In this document: one piece after another, positions 9,194 through 16,641 of the stretch | How positions within the stretch are numbered: position 1 is the stretch's first letter | How the letters are laid out: each line of letters starts with the position of its first letter | Assembly (NCBI RefSeq): GCF_029892445.1 | Contig: NZ_JARXVJ010000001.1 | Coordinates: forward strand, 1,984,001 to 2,048,000 | DNA length: 64,000 bases | Source of the DNA: Chryseobacterium sp. H1D6B | GTDB lineage: Bacteria > Bacteroidota > Bacteroidia > Flavobacteriales > Weeksellaceae | Reading direction: 5' to 3' | Program-made: the position numbers and the translations under genes | The notes under the pieces: model-generated | The model's input: only the letters and a program-made list of their open reading frames with translations | Database searches by the model: none | Told to the model about the DNA's origin: nothing

Positions 9194-10032
9194 TTAATCT
9201 CAATTTTCTTATAATTGGCTGGAACTGAATAAGGTGTTTCCATCTTCGAAAAATCAAATTTCGTGTTTTCTAGTAAAATCTGACTTGTTTTTGAACCTTT
9301 TATAATTATTTTAACATTTTTTGGTAAACGGATTGCATTGTATTCTCCCCAGTTGCTGTAGGAAATTTCTAACTCATCCGGAGACAGAACATCCTTTAAT
9401 TGAACACTTAACAGGTCGTAATTTTCATCGTACTGCAGCCCAATTTTATATTCTCTTGTCTTTTCATCAGTCACAATTTTCTGATTCACATTAGAGACCA
9501 TTTTGTACCCCTGAGCGTTTTTTGTCAGGGTAAACTGAGAATCGCTGATCTTTACAAAAGTTCTTCCCATCAGTATTTTCTCCAACGATTTATAATCAAT
9601 AAAATTGACATTTAAAAGGTTATTAAGATAATCGAAGTCAGAATCAATATAAGATTTGCTGGTTCTGTCCATGCCTCTTATTCCTTCGGGAGTTGCAATA
9701 CCTCTTGCTACCCCAATGAATAATGCGGTTAAGTTCATCCATACTTTCTGATTGTTTTCAATATAGATCGTTGCATCAAGAGTAGGAACGAAACTGCCTG
9801 TTTCTACATTCACTTTGCTGTTGATTTTGATCTGGTCAAATTTTGGTGGGATAAGAACATGTTCATAAAAAGTAAGTTTATCCCTCACTGGCTCATTGGT
9901 GTACTTTGGGTTGTTATTATTTTCTACAGTAATACTGTCTTGTATGCTGTTCTTGGTTTTATGACCAGCATTTCGTGTTTTACAAGACGAAACAATAAGA
10001 AGCAAAAAAAGTAATGGTATCCAGTTTTTCAT
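9190..10032 (-). CDS. DUF4292 family lipoprotein
   Basis: I chose the ATG at 10032 because it gives a proper lipoprotein signal (MKNWIPLLFLLLIVSSC, Cys17); a longer frame would start inside the hairpin at 10075-10108. The 280-residue protein matches DUF4292, a Bacteroidota family with a LolA/LolB-like fold by reported structure predictions. Typical blocks are VWMNLTALFIGVARGIATPEGIR and YEISYSNW-like repeats of a half-barrel. A role in lipoprotein or lipid handling at the outer membrane is plausible but not shown. It overlaps the EnvC-like gene by 4 nt. Confidence 0.82.
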   Translation of the reverse strand: MKNWIPLLFLLLIVSSCKTRNAGHKTKNSIQDSITVENNNNPKYTNEPVRDKLTFYEHVLIPPKFDQIKINSKVNVETGSFVPTLDATIYIENNQKVWMNLTALFIGVARGIATPEGIRGMDRTSKSYIDSDFDYLNNLLNVNFIDYKSLEKILMGRTFVKISDSQFTLTKNAQGYKMVSNVNQKIVTDEKTREYKIGLQYDENYDLLSVQLKDVLSPDELEISYSNWGEYNAIRLPKNVKIIIKGSKTSQILLENTKFDFSKMETPYSVPANYKKIEIK

Positions 10033-10074
10033 GTACTTAACTTTTGAATTAAAGAAATACTTTGCAATATTAAC

Positions 10075-10108
10075 GCCAAACCACACAAAACATTTTGTGT
10101 GGTTTGGC
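10075..10108. terminator. Perfect 16-bp hairpin downstream of the nucleotidyltransferase gene
   Basis: Arms 10075-10090 and 10093-10108 are fully complementary with a 2-nt loop. It lies between the nucleotidyltransferase stop and the DUF4292 start on the minus strand. No strong U-run follows on either strand, so it may act as an attenuator, an mRNA-stabilising hairpin or a terminator. Confidence 0.6.
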
Positions 10109-10140
10109 TGTATCTTATTTAAGATAAATAATTTCTGATC

Positions 10141-11157
10141 TTACTTAGATAAAAAATCTAAAACAGAATAATCACCTAATGAAATTTCTCTGGCAACACC
10201 GAAATATTGTGCAGAATTTCCAATCATTGAATTGGAAAGATTTCCGTGGTCAATAATCGTATTTTCCTGAATTAAAGAGTTGTGGATATTAGAATTGATC
10301 ACTGTTGTATTATTTCCTAATGAAACTCCAGGACCTATTTTTGAATTCATTATTTTTACATTTTCCCCGATAAAACAAGGCTGGATGATTAATGAATTTT
10401 CAATAGTAGCAGAGGCTGGATACTTAGACATTTCTTCTCTTTCGTATTCAAGAATTTTGCCGTTCGTTTCTACGGTTGCGTTTTTATTACCGCAGTCCAT
10501 CCAGTCGTTTACCTTTCCTAACGTGAATTTAGCTCCTTTTGCTCTCAAATTTTCTAAAGCGGTAGTCAGCTGATATTCTCCACCGTTTTTAATATCATTA
10601 TCCATGATATAATTGATCTCGGACATTAGTTTTTCCGCGCTGTTAAAATAATAGATACCAATAATAGCTAAGTCTGAAACATACGTAGTTGGTTTTTCTA
10701 CAAAGTCAGTTATAAAGCCATAGTTGTCCAATTTTACTACTCCAAAAGCAGAAGGATCCTCTACACTTTTCACCCAGATGACACCATCAGAGTTTTTATC
10801 TAATTGAAAATCTGCTCGGAAAAGCGTATCTGCAAATGCAATTACAACATCTCCCTGCATTGAATCTTCAGCACATTTTATAGCATGGGCTGTACCCAGA
10901 GGGTCGTTTTGATAATAAATACTTCCTTTTGCTCCTAGCCTTTCTGCAATCTGAAGCAGGGATTTTTCAATCTCTGGTCCAAAGTCACCAATAATAAAGG
11001 CAACTTCATCTATTTTTTCTCCAGCCACTTTAGCAATATCCTCTACCAATCTTTGTACGATAGGCTTACCTCCGATAGGAATAAGAGGTTTTGGAACTGT
11101 CAATGTATGCGGGCGTAATCTGGAGCCACGTCCAGCCATTGGAACAATAATTTTCAT
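10141..11157 (-). CDS. Sugar-phosphate nucleotidyltransferase (glucose-1-phosphate thymidylyltransferase-like)
   Basis: The 338-residue protein starts with MKIIVPMAGRGSRLRPHT, the GxGxRLxPxT nucleotide loop, followed by KPLIPIGGKP. It has a nucleotidyltransferase domain (about 1-235) and a C-terminal left-handed beta-helix of hexapeptide repeats (about 245-330, for example IGENVKIMNSKIGPGVSLGN). It should form an NDP-sugar from a sugar 1-phosphate for cell-surface glycans. The long form with hexapeptides resembles archaeal-type RmlA or mannose/glucose-1-phosphate transferases, so the exact sugar and nucleotide are unsure. A flippase gene lies 150 nt upstream. Confidence 0.82.
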   Translation of the reverse strand: MKIIVPMAGRGSRLRPHTLTVPKPLIPIGGKPIVQRLVEDIAKVAGEKIDEVAFIIGDFGPEIEKSLLQIAERLGAKGSIYYQNDPLGTAHAIKCAEDSMQGDVVIAFADTLFRADFQLDKNSDGVIWVKSVEDPSAFGVVKLDNYGFITDFVEKPTTYVSDLAIIGIYYFNSAEKLMSEINYIMDNDIKNGGEYQLTTALENLRAKGAKFTLGKVNDWMDCGNKNATVETNGKILEYEREEMSKYPASATIENSLIIQPCFIGENVKIMNSKIGPGVSLGNNTTVINSNIHNSLIQENTIIDHGNLSNSMIGNSAQYFGVAREISLGDYSVLDFLSK

Positions 11158-11307
11158 AAATTATATAGGGGTATTTTTTATTTAATTGTTTTTATTTTGA
11201 TAAAGATAATAATTAAAACCATTTGTCAATAGTAATATGGATTACCTTTATTTGTTTGTCTGATTCATAGAAATAGAATTCGATACTATCAAAAGAGAGA
11301 CCAAAGC

Positions 11308-12735
11308 CTAGTTTCTTTTGATCCTGGATAATATTATATTCTTTTCGCTGTACAATAGTATTGCGATGAAAATCAAAAATAAAAGGTTGCTTGTCCAGAT
11401 ATTATAATGCAGATATTTTACTATAATAAAACTGAAAATACTGAGTAATATCAGGAAGAATGACATCTTCTTCATACGGTAAGGGATCGGATAATATTTT
11501 TGACCTAGTAGATAAGAAATAATCATCATAATAACATAAGCTCCAAAAGTAGCCCAAGCAGAGCCGATCATGCTGTGATAATAGCTAAGAGCTAAATAGT
11601 TTAGGGCGATATTGATACCGGCTCCAATCCACGAAATAATAGTTCCAATGCTGGTTCTGTCTGTTACTTTATACCATGTAGAAAAGTTATAATAAATTCC
11701 GAAACAAAGATTGGCAACAATAATAATGGGGATAATATCTATCGCAATCCAATAAGATTGATTAGGGATAAAAACGTCTTTCAGCCAGGCAATATTGGCA
11801 ATAATTCCCAAAGCTACGGCACTTGCAAAAAAGGCGAAATATTCAGCAACTTTGGCATATGTTTTTTTAGCATCGCCTTTATCCATTTGTTTAAAGAAAA
11901 AAGGTTCTATACCCATTCTGTAAGCGGTAACGAATAGCGTCATTAAAACGGCCAGTTTATAACAGCCGCCATAAGCACCGGCTTCTACCCCTGATATATG
12001 ATTTCTCTGGATCGATTTATCAAAATTTTCATTCACCATAAAAGCCAGTCCTGCCAGCATCAATGGAAATGAATATTGAATCATGCGCTTGAATAAAGAA
12101 GTTACAAACTGCAGTCTTATTTTTACTATAATAGGCAGCAATAATAAAAAACCTAAAGCACTTCCCGCTAGATTACTGAAAAATGGATAATCTACATTAT
12201 GGTGTAATCCAAGACTTTTTGAAACATTTTCAGGAATCCAAAAGAACAATGCCGCTGTAAAAACAGCTTGAAATACGGCCTGGATAATTCTCACAGCAGA
12301 ATATTTGACAGGTTTATTATGAAAACGTAACCATGCAAACGGAATGACCAATAAGTTGTCAAAAAAAGCAATCAGCGCAAACCATTTAATATATTCAGGG
12401 TTGTTATGGTAGCCCAAATAATCTGCAATGGGCTGATTGAACAAATAGCATAATGCTAGAAAAAGAGATGACGTTGAGAACAAAAACCAAAATGAAGTAT
12501 TGAAAGTCTTCTTCTCGTTATCTTCTTCAGCAGAAAATCTGAAATAGGCCGTCTCAAATCCAAAAGAAAGGATAATGTTAACAAAAGAAATCCAGGCATA
12601 AAGCTGCGTGAATATCGCAAAACCCTCATTAGGGATTTTATAGATCAAAAGGGGATTAAGGATAAACAAAATGATCCTTGGCGCAATTGCCCCTACTCCG
12701 TAGATGATTGTCTGTCCTAATAGTTTCTTATACAA
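11308..12735 (-). CDS. Wzx-like polysaccharide flippase
   Basis: The 475-residue protein is almost entirely hydrophobic with about 12-14 transmembrane helices, as expected for the MOP exporter superfamily (polysaccharide_synt family). The N-terminus MYKKLLGQTIIYGVGAIAPRIILFILNP fits the first helix of these flippases. It probably moves lipid-linked glycans across the inner membrane. The neighbouring nucleotidyltransferase fits a surface-glycan role. There is no complete glycan cluster here, so the specific product is unknown. Confidence 0.82.
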   Translation of the reverse strand: MYKKLLGQTIIYGVGAIAPRIILFILNPLLIYKIPNEGFAIFTQLYAWISFVNIILSFGFETAYFRFSAEEDNEKKTFNTSFWFLFSTSSLFLALCYLFNQPIADYLGYHNNPEYIKWFALIAFFDNLLVIPFAWLRFHNKPVKYSAVRIIQAVFQAVFTAALFFWIPENVSKSLGLHHNVDYPFFSNLAGSALGFLLLLPIIVKIRLQFVTSLFKRMIQYSFPLMLAGLAFMVNENFDKSIQRNHISGVEAGAYGGCYKLAVLMTLFVTAYRMGIEPFFFKQMDKGDAKKTYAKVAEYFAFFASAVALGIIANIAWLKDVFIPNQSYWIAIDIIPIIIVANLCFGIYYNFSTWYKVTDRTSIGTIISWIGAGINIALNYLALSYYHSMIGSAWATFGAYVIMMIISYLLGQKYYPIPYRMKKMSFFLILLSIFSFIIVKYLHYNIWTSNLLFLIFIAILLYSEKNIILSRIKRN

Positions 12736-12835
12736 AATTAGAATTTTTTACAAATGTAAAACTTTAACCATTGCTTTTTAAATTTTGAAGAGAATTAAAA
12801 CATAAAATCTTAAATTTACAGGGAAATATATTGAA

Positions 12836-14173
12836 ATGAAAGTTCTTATAAAAAACGTAAAAATCGTCAACGAAGGAAAGATCGTTGAAGGTGATATTTT
12901 AATTAAAAATGATTTAATTTCCAAAATAGATTCTAGCATTTCTGAAGAAGCAGATCAAATTATTGATGCTTCAGGAAAATATCTTCTGCCGGGTATTATT
13001 GATGACCAGGTACATTTCCGTGAACCGGGGTTAACTCATAAAGGAGACATTGAAAGCGAATCAAGAGCTGCAATTGCAGGAGGAACGACTAGTTTTATAG
13101 ACCAGCCGAACACCATACCGAATGCCGTGACCCAGGAACTGCTGGAAGATAAATATCAAATTGGAGCTCAGAAAGCCTATGCTAATTATGGTTTTATGAT
13201 GGGCGGAACCAATGATAATTTAGAAGAAGTATTAAAAACTAATCCCAGAAATGTCCCGGGAATTAAATTGTTTTTAGGCTCTTCCACTGGAAATATGCTG
13301 GTTGACAATCCTGAAACTTTAGAAAATATTTTCAGCAATACCAAAATGCTTATTGCCGTTCATTGTGAAGATGAAGCGACTATTAAAGCAAATACTCAAC
13401 AATATTTAGATGAATACGGGGAAGATATTCCTGTGAAGTTCCACCATTTGATAAGAAGCGAAGAAGCGTGCTATAAATCTTCATCTAAAGCCATTGAACT
13501 GGCGGAGAAAACAGGAGCAAGACTTCACGTTTTTCACCTTTCAACAGCAAAAGAAACAGCGCTTTTCAGAAATGATATTCCTTTAAAGGATAAAAAAATA
13601 ACTGCAGAAGTGTGTGTGCATCACCTCACTTTCACTAATGAAGATTATGAAACTAAAGGCGGACTGATCAAATGGAATCCAGCTGTGAAAACCCAGAAAG
13701 ACAAAGACGGACTTTGGGAGGCACTTTTAGATGACAGAATTGATGTGGTGGCTACAGACCATGCTCCTCATACCTGGGATGAAAAGCAGAATGTATATAC
13801 AAAATGCCCTTCAGGAGGTCCTTTGGTACAGCATTCATTAGTGGTGATGCTGGAAAACTATAGAAATGGAAAGATTTCTTTAGAGAAGATCGTTGAAAAA
13901 ATGTGTCACAATCCCGCGATTCTATTTAGAATTGAAAAAAGAGGTTTTATAAAAGAAGGCTATAAAGCAGATCTTGTTTTGGTTGATCTAAATGAAGACT
14001 GGACAGTAGCTAAAGAAAATATACTCTACAAATGCGGCTGGAGTCCTTTAGAAGGAATGAATTTCCACTCTAAAGTAACCCATACTTTTGTCAATGGACA
14101 TTTAGTTTACGAGAACGGAAAAATTACAGAAGAAAAATTCGGAGAACGTCTGCTTTTTGAAGTTCAGGAATAA
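12836..14173 (+). CDS. pyrC: Dihydroorotase, Bacteroidota type
   Basis: Dihydroorotase closes carbamoyl-aspartate to dihydroorotate in pyrimidine synthesis. The 445-residue protein has an amidohydrolase barrel with the expected FREPGLTHKGD, PNTIPNAV, KLFLGSSTG (carboxylated Lys), AVHCEDE, HVFHLSTAKE and ATDHAPHTWDEK motifs. The first metal site reads DDQVHFR: the usual first His of the HxH pair is Gln58, while His60 is kept. I believe this Gln form is common in Bacteroidota, so it is probably not a defect. Allantoinase or hydantoinase relatives are less likely given the FREPG and PNT blocks. It ends at a hairpin at 14221. Confidence 0.88.
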   Translation: MKVLIKNVKIVNEGKIVEGDILIKNDLISKIDSSISEEADQIIDASGKYLLPGIIDDQVHFREPGLTHKGDIESESRAAIAGGTTSFIDQPNTIPNAVTQELLEDKYQIGAQKAYANYGFMMGGTNDNLEEVLKTNPRNVPGIKLFLGSSTGNMLVDNPETLENIFSNTKMLIAVHCEDEATIKANTQQYLDEYGEDIPVKFHHLIRSEEACYKSSSKAIELAEKTGARLHVFHLSTAKETALFRNDIPLKDKKITAEVCVHHLTFTNEDYETKGGLIKWNPAVKTQKDKDGLWEALLDDRIDVVATDHAPHTWDEKQNVYTKCPSGGPLVQHSLVVMLENYRNGKISLEKIVEKMCHNPAILFRIEKRGFIKEGYKADLVLVDLNEDWTVAKENILYKCGWSPLEGMNFHSKVTHTFVNGHLVYENGKITEEKFGERLLFEVQE

Positions 14174-14220
14174 ATTATATCAATAGGAATGGGCTTCAGC
14201 CAAAACTTATAAGATTACAT

Positions 14221-14250
14221 AAAAAAGACTGCTGTTTTGCAGTTTTTTTT
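14221..14250 (+). terminator. Terminator after dihydroorotase gene
   Basis: A short GACTGC...GCAG stem extended by A/T pairs is followed by a run of eight T. This is a typical Rho-independent terminator on the plus strand. Confidence 0.75.
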
Positions 14251-14279
14251 GTTTCCCGCAGTCATCTTAAATGAAAAAT

Positions 14280-15176
14280 TTAATTAAAAGACTGCCTGAA
14301 TTCCAAAGGAGACATTTTAGTTTTCTTTTTGAAAAGAGTACTGAAGGACTGTGAATGTTCAAATCCCAATTCATAAGCGATTTCACTTATAGAAAGTTCT
14401 GTTGTTGAAAGTTTTTCTTTTGCTTTGCTGATCAGCTTTTCGTGAATATGCTGCTGTGTATTTTGCCCGGTATGAATTCTCAAAAGATCGCTTAAATAAT
14501 TTGGAGATAGATTCATAGCTTCCGCAATTTGATGAACAGTTAAGAGACCTTTTTCTACAGATCCGTGATCAAAATAATCATTCATAAAACGTTCAAATTT
14601 TATAAGTAACTGATGATTATTATTTTTCCGGGTAATAAACTGTCGCTCATAAAAACGGTTAGAATACTGCAGAAGCAATTCGATCTGTGATAAGATGATT
14701 TCCTGCGTATGGAGGTCGATATGCTGGCATTCTTTATCAATTTTATGAAGAATTTCAATTAAATTATTTTCTTCATCTTCAGATAAATGTAAGGCTTCGT
14801 TTACAGCGTAAGAAAAAAAACCAAAACTTGAAATGGTATTTGCCAACGGATGTTTTAATAAAAAATCTTCATGGAAGATCAACAAATAACCTTTGCTGTT
14901 ACAATCCATTGTCTCCAGATCAAGATACTGCACCTGATTGGGCGCTGTAAAACTCAGAACCCCTTTATCATAATCATAATGCTGCTGGCCGTATTTCATT
15001 TTGCCTGTAGCTTCTTTTTTAAGTGCCACACAATAAAATCGATTGACAAAGCCTTTCCAGACATCATCTTGTATAAAAACACTTTCGGATAAATGGATTA
15101 CACTTACCAAAGGATGTTTTGGCTCGGGTAATGAAAGTAACTTGTGAAATGCGGAAATTGATTTTATAGTGTTCAT
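14280..15176 (-). CDS. AraC family transcriptional regulator
   Basis: The 298-residue protein has an N-terminal cupin-like sensing region (about 1-150) and a C-terminal double helix-turn-helix of the AraC family (about 195-298). The second HTH contains ISEIAYELGFEHSQSFSTLFKKKTKMSPLEFR, the classic AraC signature. The aldo/keto reductase gene lies upstream on the same strand, 193 nt away, across a repeat element and a hairpin. Such AraC-reductase pairs are common in flavobacteria, and the regulator may control the reductase, but no operator is evident. Confidence 0.88.
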   Translation of the reverse strand: MNTIKSISAFHKLLSLPEPKHPLVSVIHLSESVFIQDDVWKGFVNRFYCVALKKEATGKMKYGQQHYDYDKGVLSFTAPNQVQYLDLETMDCNSKGYLLIFHEDFLLKHPLANTISSFGFFSYAVNEALHLSEDEENNLIEILHKIDKECQHIDLHTQEIILSQIELLLQYSNRFYERQFITRKNNNHQLLIKFERFMNDYFDHGSVEKGLLTVHQIAEAMNLSPNYLSDLLRIHTGQNTQQHIHEKLISKAKEKLSTTELSISEIAYELGFEHSQSFSTLFKKKTKMSPLEFRQSFN

Positions 15177-15204
15177 AAGTACAAATTTTAAATAATGTTT
15201 TTTT

Positions 15205-15286
15205 CTTTTGCAGCTTTATCCGCCTTCCGCTCCCAATCTTTTGTTCGTTCCTCGCAAAAGGATTTCCGCTCAAGTCGGGCTGTGAT
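15205..15286. repeat. GC-rich intergenic repeat-like element
   Basis: This 80-nt stretch is clearly more GC-rich than its surroundings. It contains a direct repeat TTCCGCTC (15225-15232 and 15264-15271) and an inverted CTTTTGC/GCAAAAG pair (15205-15211 and 15254-15260). It has no coding sense in any frame that I trust. It resembles the short extragenic repeats I recall from Chryseobacterium genomes, but only one copy is in this window, so the dispersed nature is inference. Confidence 0.5.
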
Positions 15287-15306
15287 GATATTGCATTTTT
15301 AAATAA

Positions 15307-15339
15307 ACTTGATTCAAACCTATAAGGTTTGAATCAAGT
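15307..15339. terminator. Perfect 15-bp hairpin with AAACCTATAAGGTTT core
   Basis: Arms 15307-15321 and 15325-15339 are complementary with loop ATA. The central 15 bases (15316-15330) are identical to 49581-49595 beside the transposase remnant. It lies 30 nt downstream of the minus-strand aldo/keto reductase gene and may act as its terminator, while the shared core suggests it is also a member of a repeat family. Confidence 0.6.
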
Positions 15340-15368
15340 CCGAGTTTTTTAACAATTAAAGGTACTCA

Positions 15369-16370
15369 TTAATAATCTAAGAGCCCCATACTAAACTCAT
15401 CATAAGGTGCACCAGTGTCTGTACCCAAAGGTACGATACTTTCCAGTTTCGCAAGATCGGCTTCACTTAATGTGATTTTACCTGCTTCAACATTTTGTTC
15501 TAGGTAGCTTCTGCGTTTAGTTCCCGGAATCGGAATAATACCTTTGCTGATAATCCATGCTAAAGCCAGTTGTGAAGAAGTTACATTTTTTTCTTTGGCA
15601 AGGTTTTCAATTGCTTCTACGAGTTCAATATTTTTGTGAAAATAATGTTCCTGGAAACGAGGAATTCCTCTACGGAAATCATTTTCTGGCAGATCATCAA
15701 TAGAACGGATCTGTCCGGATAAAAATCCTCTTCCCAAAGGAGAATACGCTACAAAACCAATTTCTAATTCTTTTAATGTCTGTAAGATACCGCGTTCTTC
15801 TACAGTGCGCTCAAAAAGAGAAAATTCACTTTGTACTGCTGTAACAGGATGAACTGCATGTGCTCTTTTTATTGTTTCTGAAGATACTTCCGACAATCCC
15901 AAATAGCCTACCTTACCTTCTTTTACCAATTCGGCCATTGCTGTAACCGTTTCCTCAATCGGAGTATTTTTATCCAGACGATGCATGTAATACAGGTCGA
16001 TATAATCTGTTTTCAGATTTTTAAGGGAACGTTCCACTGATTTTTTTACATAATTTCTGCTCCCGTTGATGGCCCAGGTCACTTTATCGTTGTCATCGAT
16101 TTCCCAGCCGAACTTAGTGGCGATAATATATTTTTCACGAGCTGTCCCGACCGCTTTTGCGATAAGCTGTTCATTTTTAAATGGGCCGTAGAGATCTGCT
16201 GTATCTAAAAAATTACCACCAAGCTCTAGAGAGCGATGAATGGTTGCAACCGCTTCTTTTTCGTCTGCTATGCCATACATATTGGCATCTTCAAAACCGG
16301 TCATTCCCATACATCCTAAACCGATATTTGGAATTATTAAACCTTGATTTCCTAATTTCACTTTATTCAT
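15369..16370 (-). CDS. Aldo/keto reductase
   Basis: The 333-residue TIM-barrel oxidoreductase has the full catalytic set D56, Y61, K86 and H130 (in NFLDTADLYG, IATKFGWE and LYYMHRLD). It uses NADPH to reduce carbonyls; the C-terminal PIPGTKRRSYLEQNVEA loop binds the cofactor phosphate. It resembles the AKR13/YajO-like group. The substrate is unknown. The start at 16370 gives MNKVKLGNQG, which matches family N-termini. It shares strand and neighbourhood with the AraC regulator. Confidence 0.9.
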   Translation of the reverse strand: MNKVKLGNQGLIIPNIGLGCMGMTGFEDANMYGIADEKEAVATIHRSLELGGNFLDTADLYGPFKNEQLIAKAVGTAREKYIIATKFGWEIDDNDKVTWAINGSRNYVKKSVERSLKNLKTDYIDLYYMHRLDKNTPIEETVTAMAELVKEGKVGYLGLSEVSSETIKRAHAVHPVTAVQSEFSLFERTVEERGILQTLKELEIGFVAYSPLGRGFLSGQIRSIDDLPENDFRRGIPRFQEHYFHKNIELVEAIENLAKEKNVTSSQLALAWIISKGIIPIPGTKRRSYLEQNVEAGKITLSEADLAKLESIVPLGTDTGAPYDEFSMGLLDY

Positions 16371-16530
16371 ATTGATACTATTGATTTAACAGTACAAAAT
16401 TCAGCAGAAATTCAGAATCTCATGTATGCAAAACGATGATTCTCGTATGCGAATTACGGATTGTTTTGTTTAATTGTAAAAAAGATATAACAATCATCTG
16501 TGAAATCTGTGAGAAAATTTTTATTTAATC

Positions 16531-16590
16531 TTTGTCATTCCGAAAAAATCTCAACACAATGTATGATTTAGATTCTTCCAGAATGACAAA
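16531..16590. repeat. TTTGTCATTC inverted repeat (extragenic hairpin)
   Basis: Two 20-nt arms (16531-16550 and 16571-16590) are inverted copies with 16 of 20 bases matching, including 10 perfect terminal bases TTTGTCATTC/GAATGACAAA. The same TTTGTCATTC-plus-AGAATCT pattern occurs once more at 48214-48242. It sits in the 272-nt gap between the reductase and the GH92 gene. It fits a dispersed extragenic repeat; no gene is visible in this gap. Confidence 0.55.
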
Positions 16591-16641
16591 CTGAATGTTT
16601 TTATTTGTGAAAAATAGTACTGTAATTTTTGTTAAAAAAAA

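Noticed and set aside
15064..15273. 69-codon minus-strand frame over the AraC start and the GC-rich element
   Set aside because: It overlaps the AraC gene in another frame and crosses a repeat-like element; the translation is basic and has no family features.
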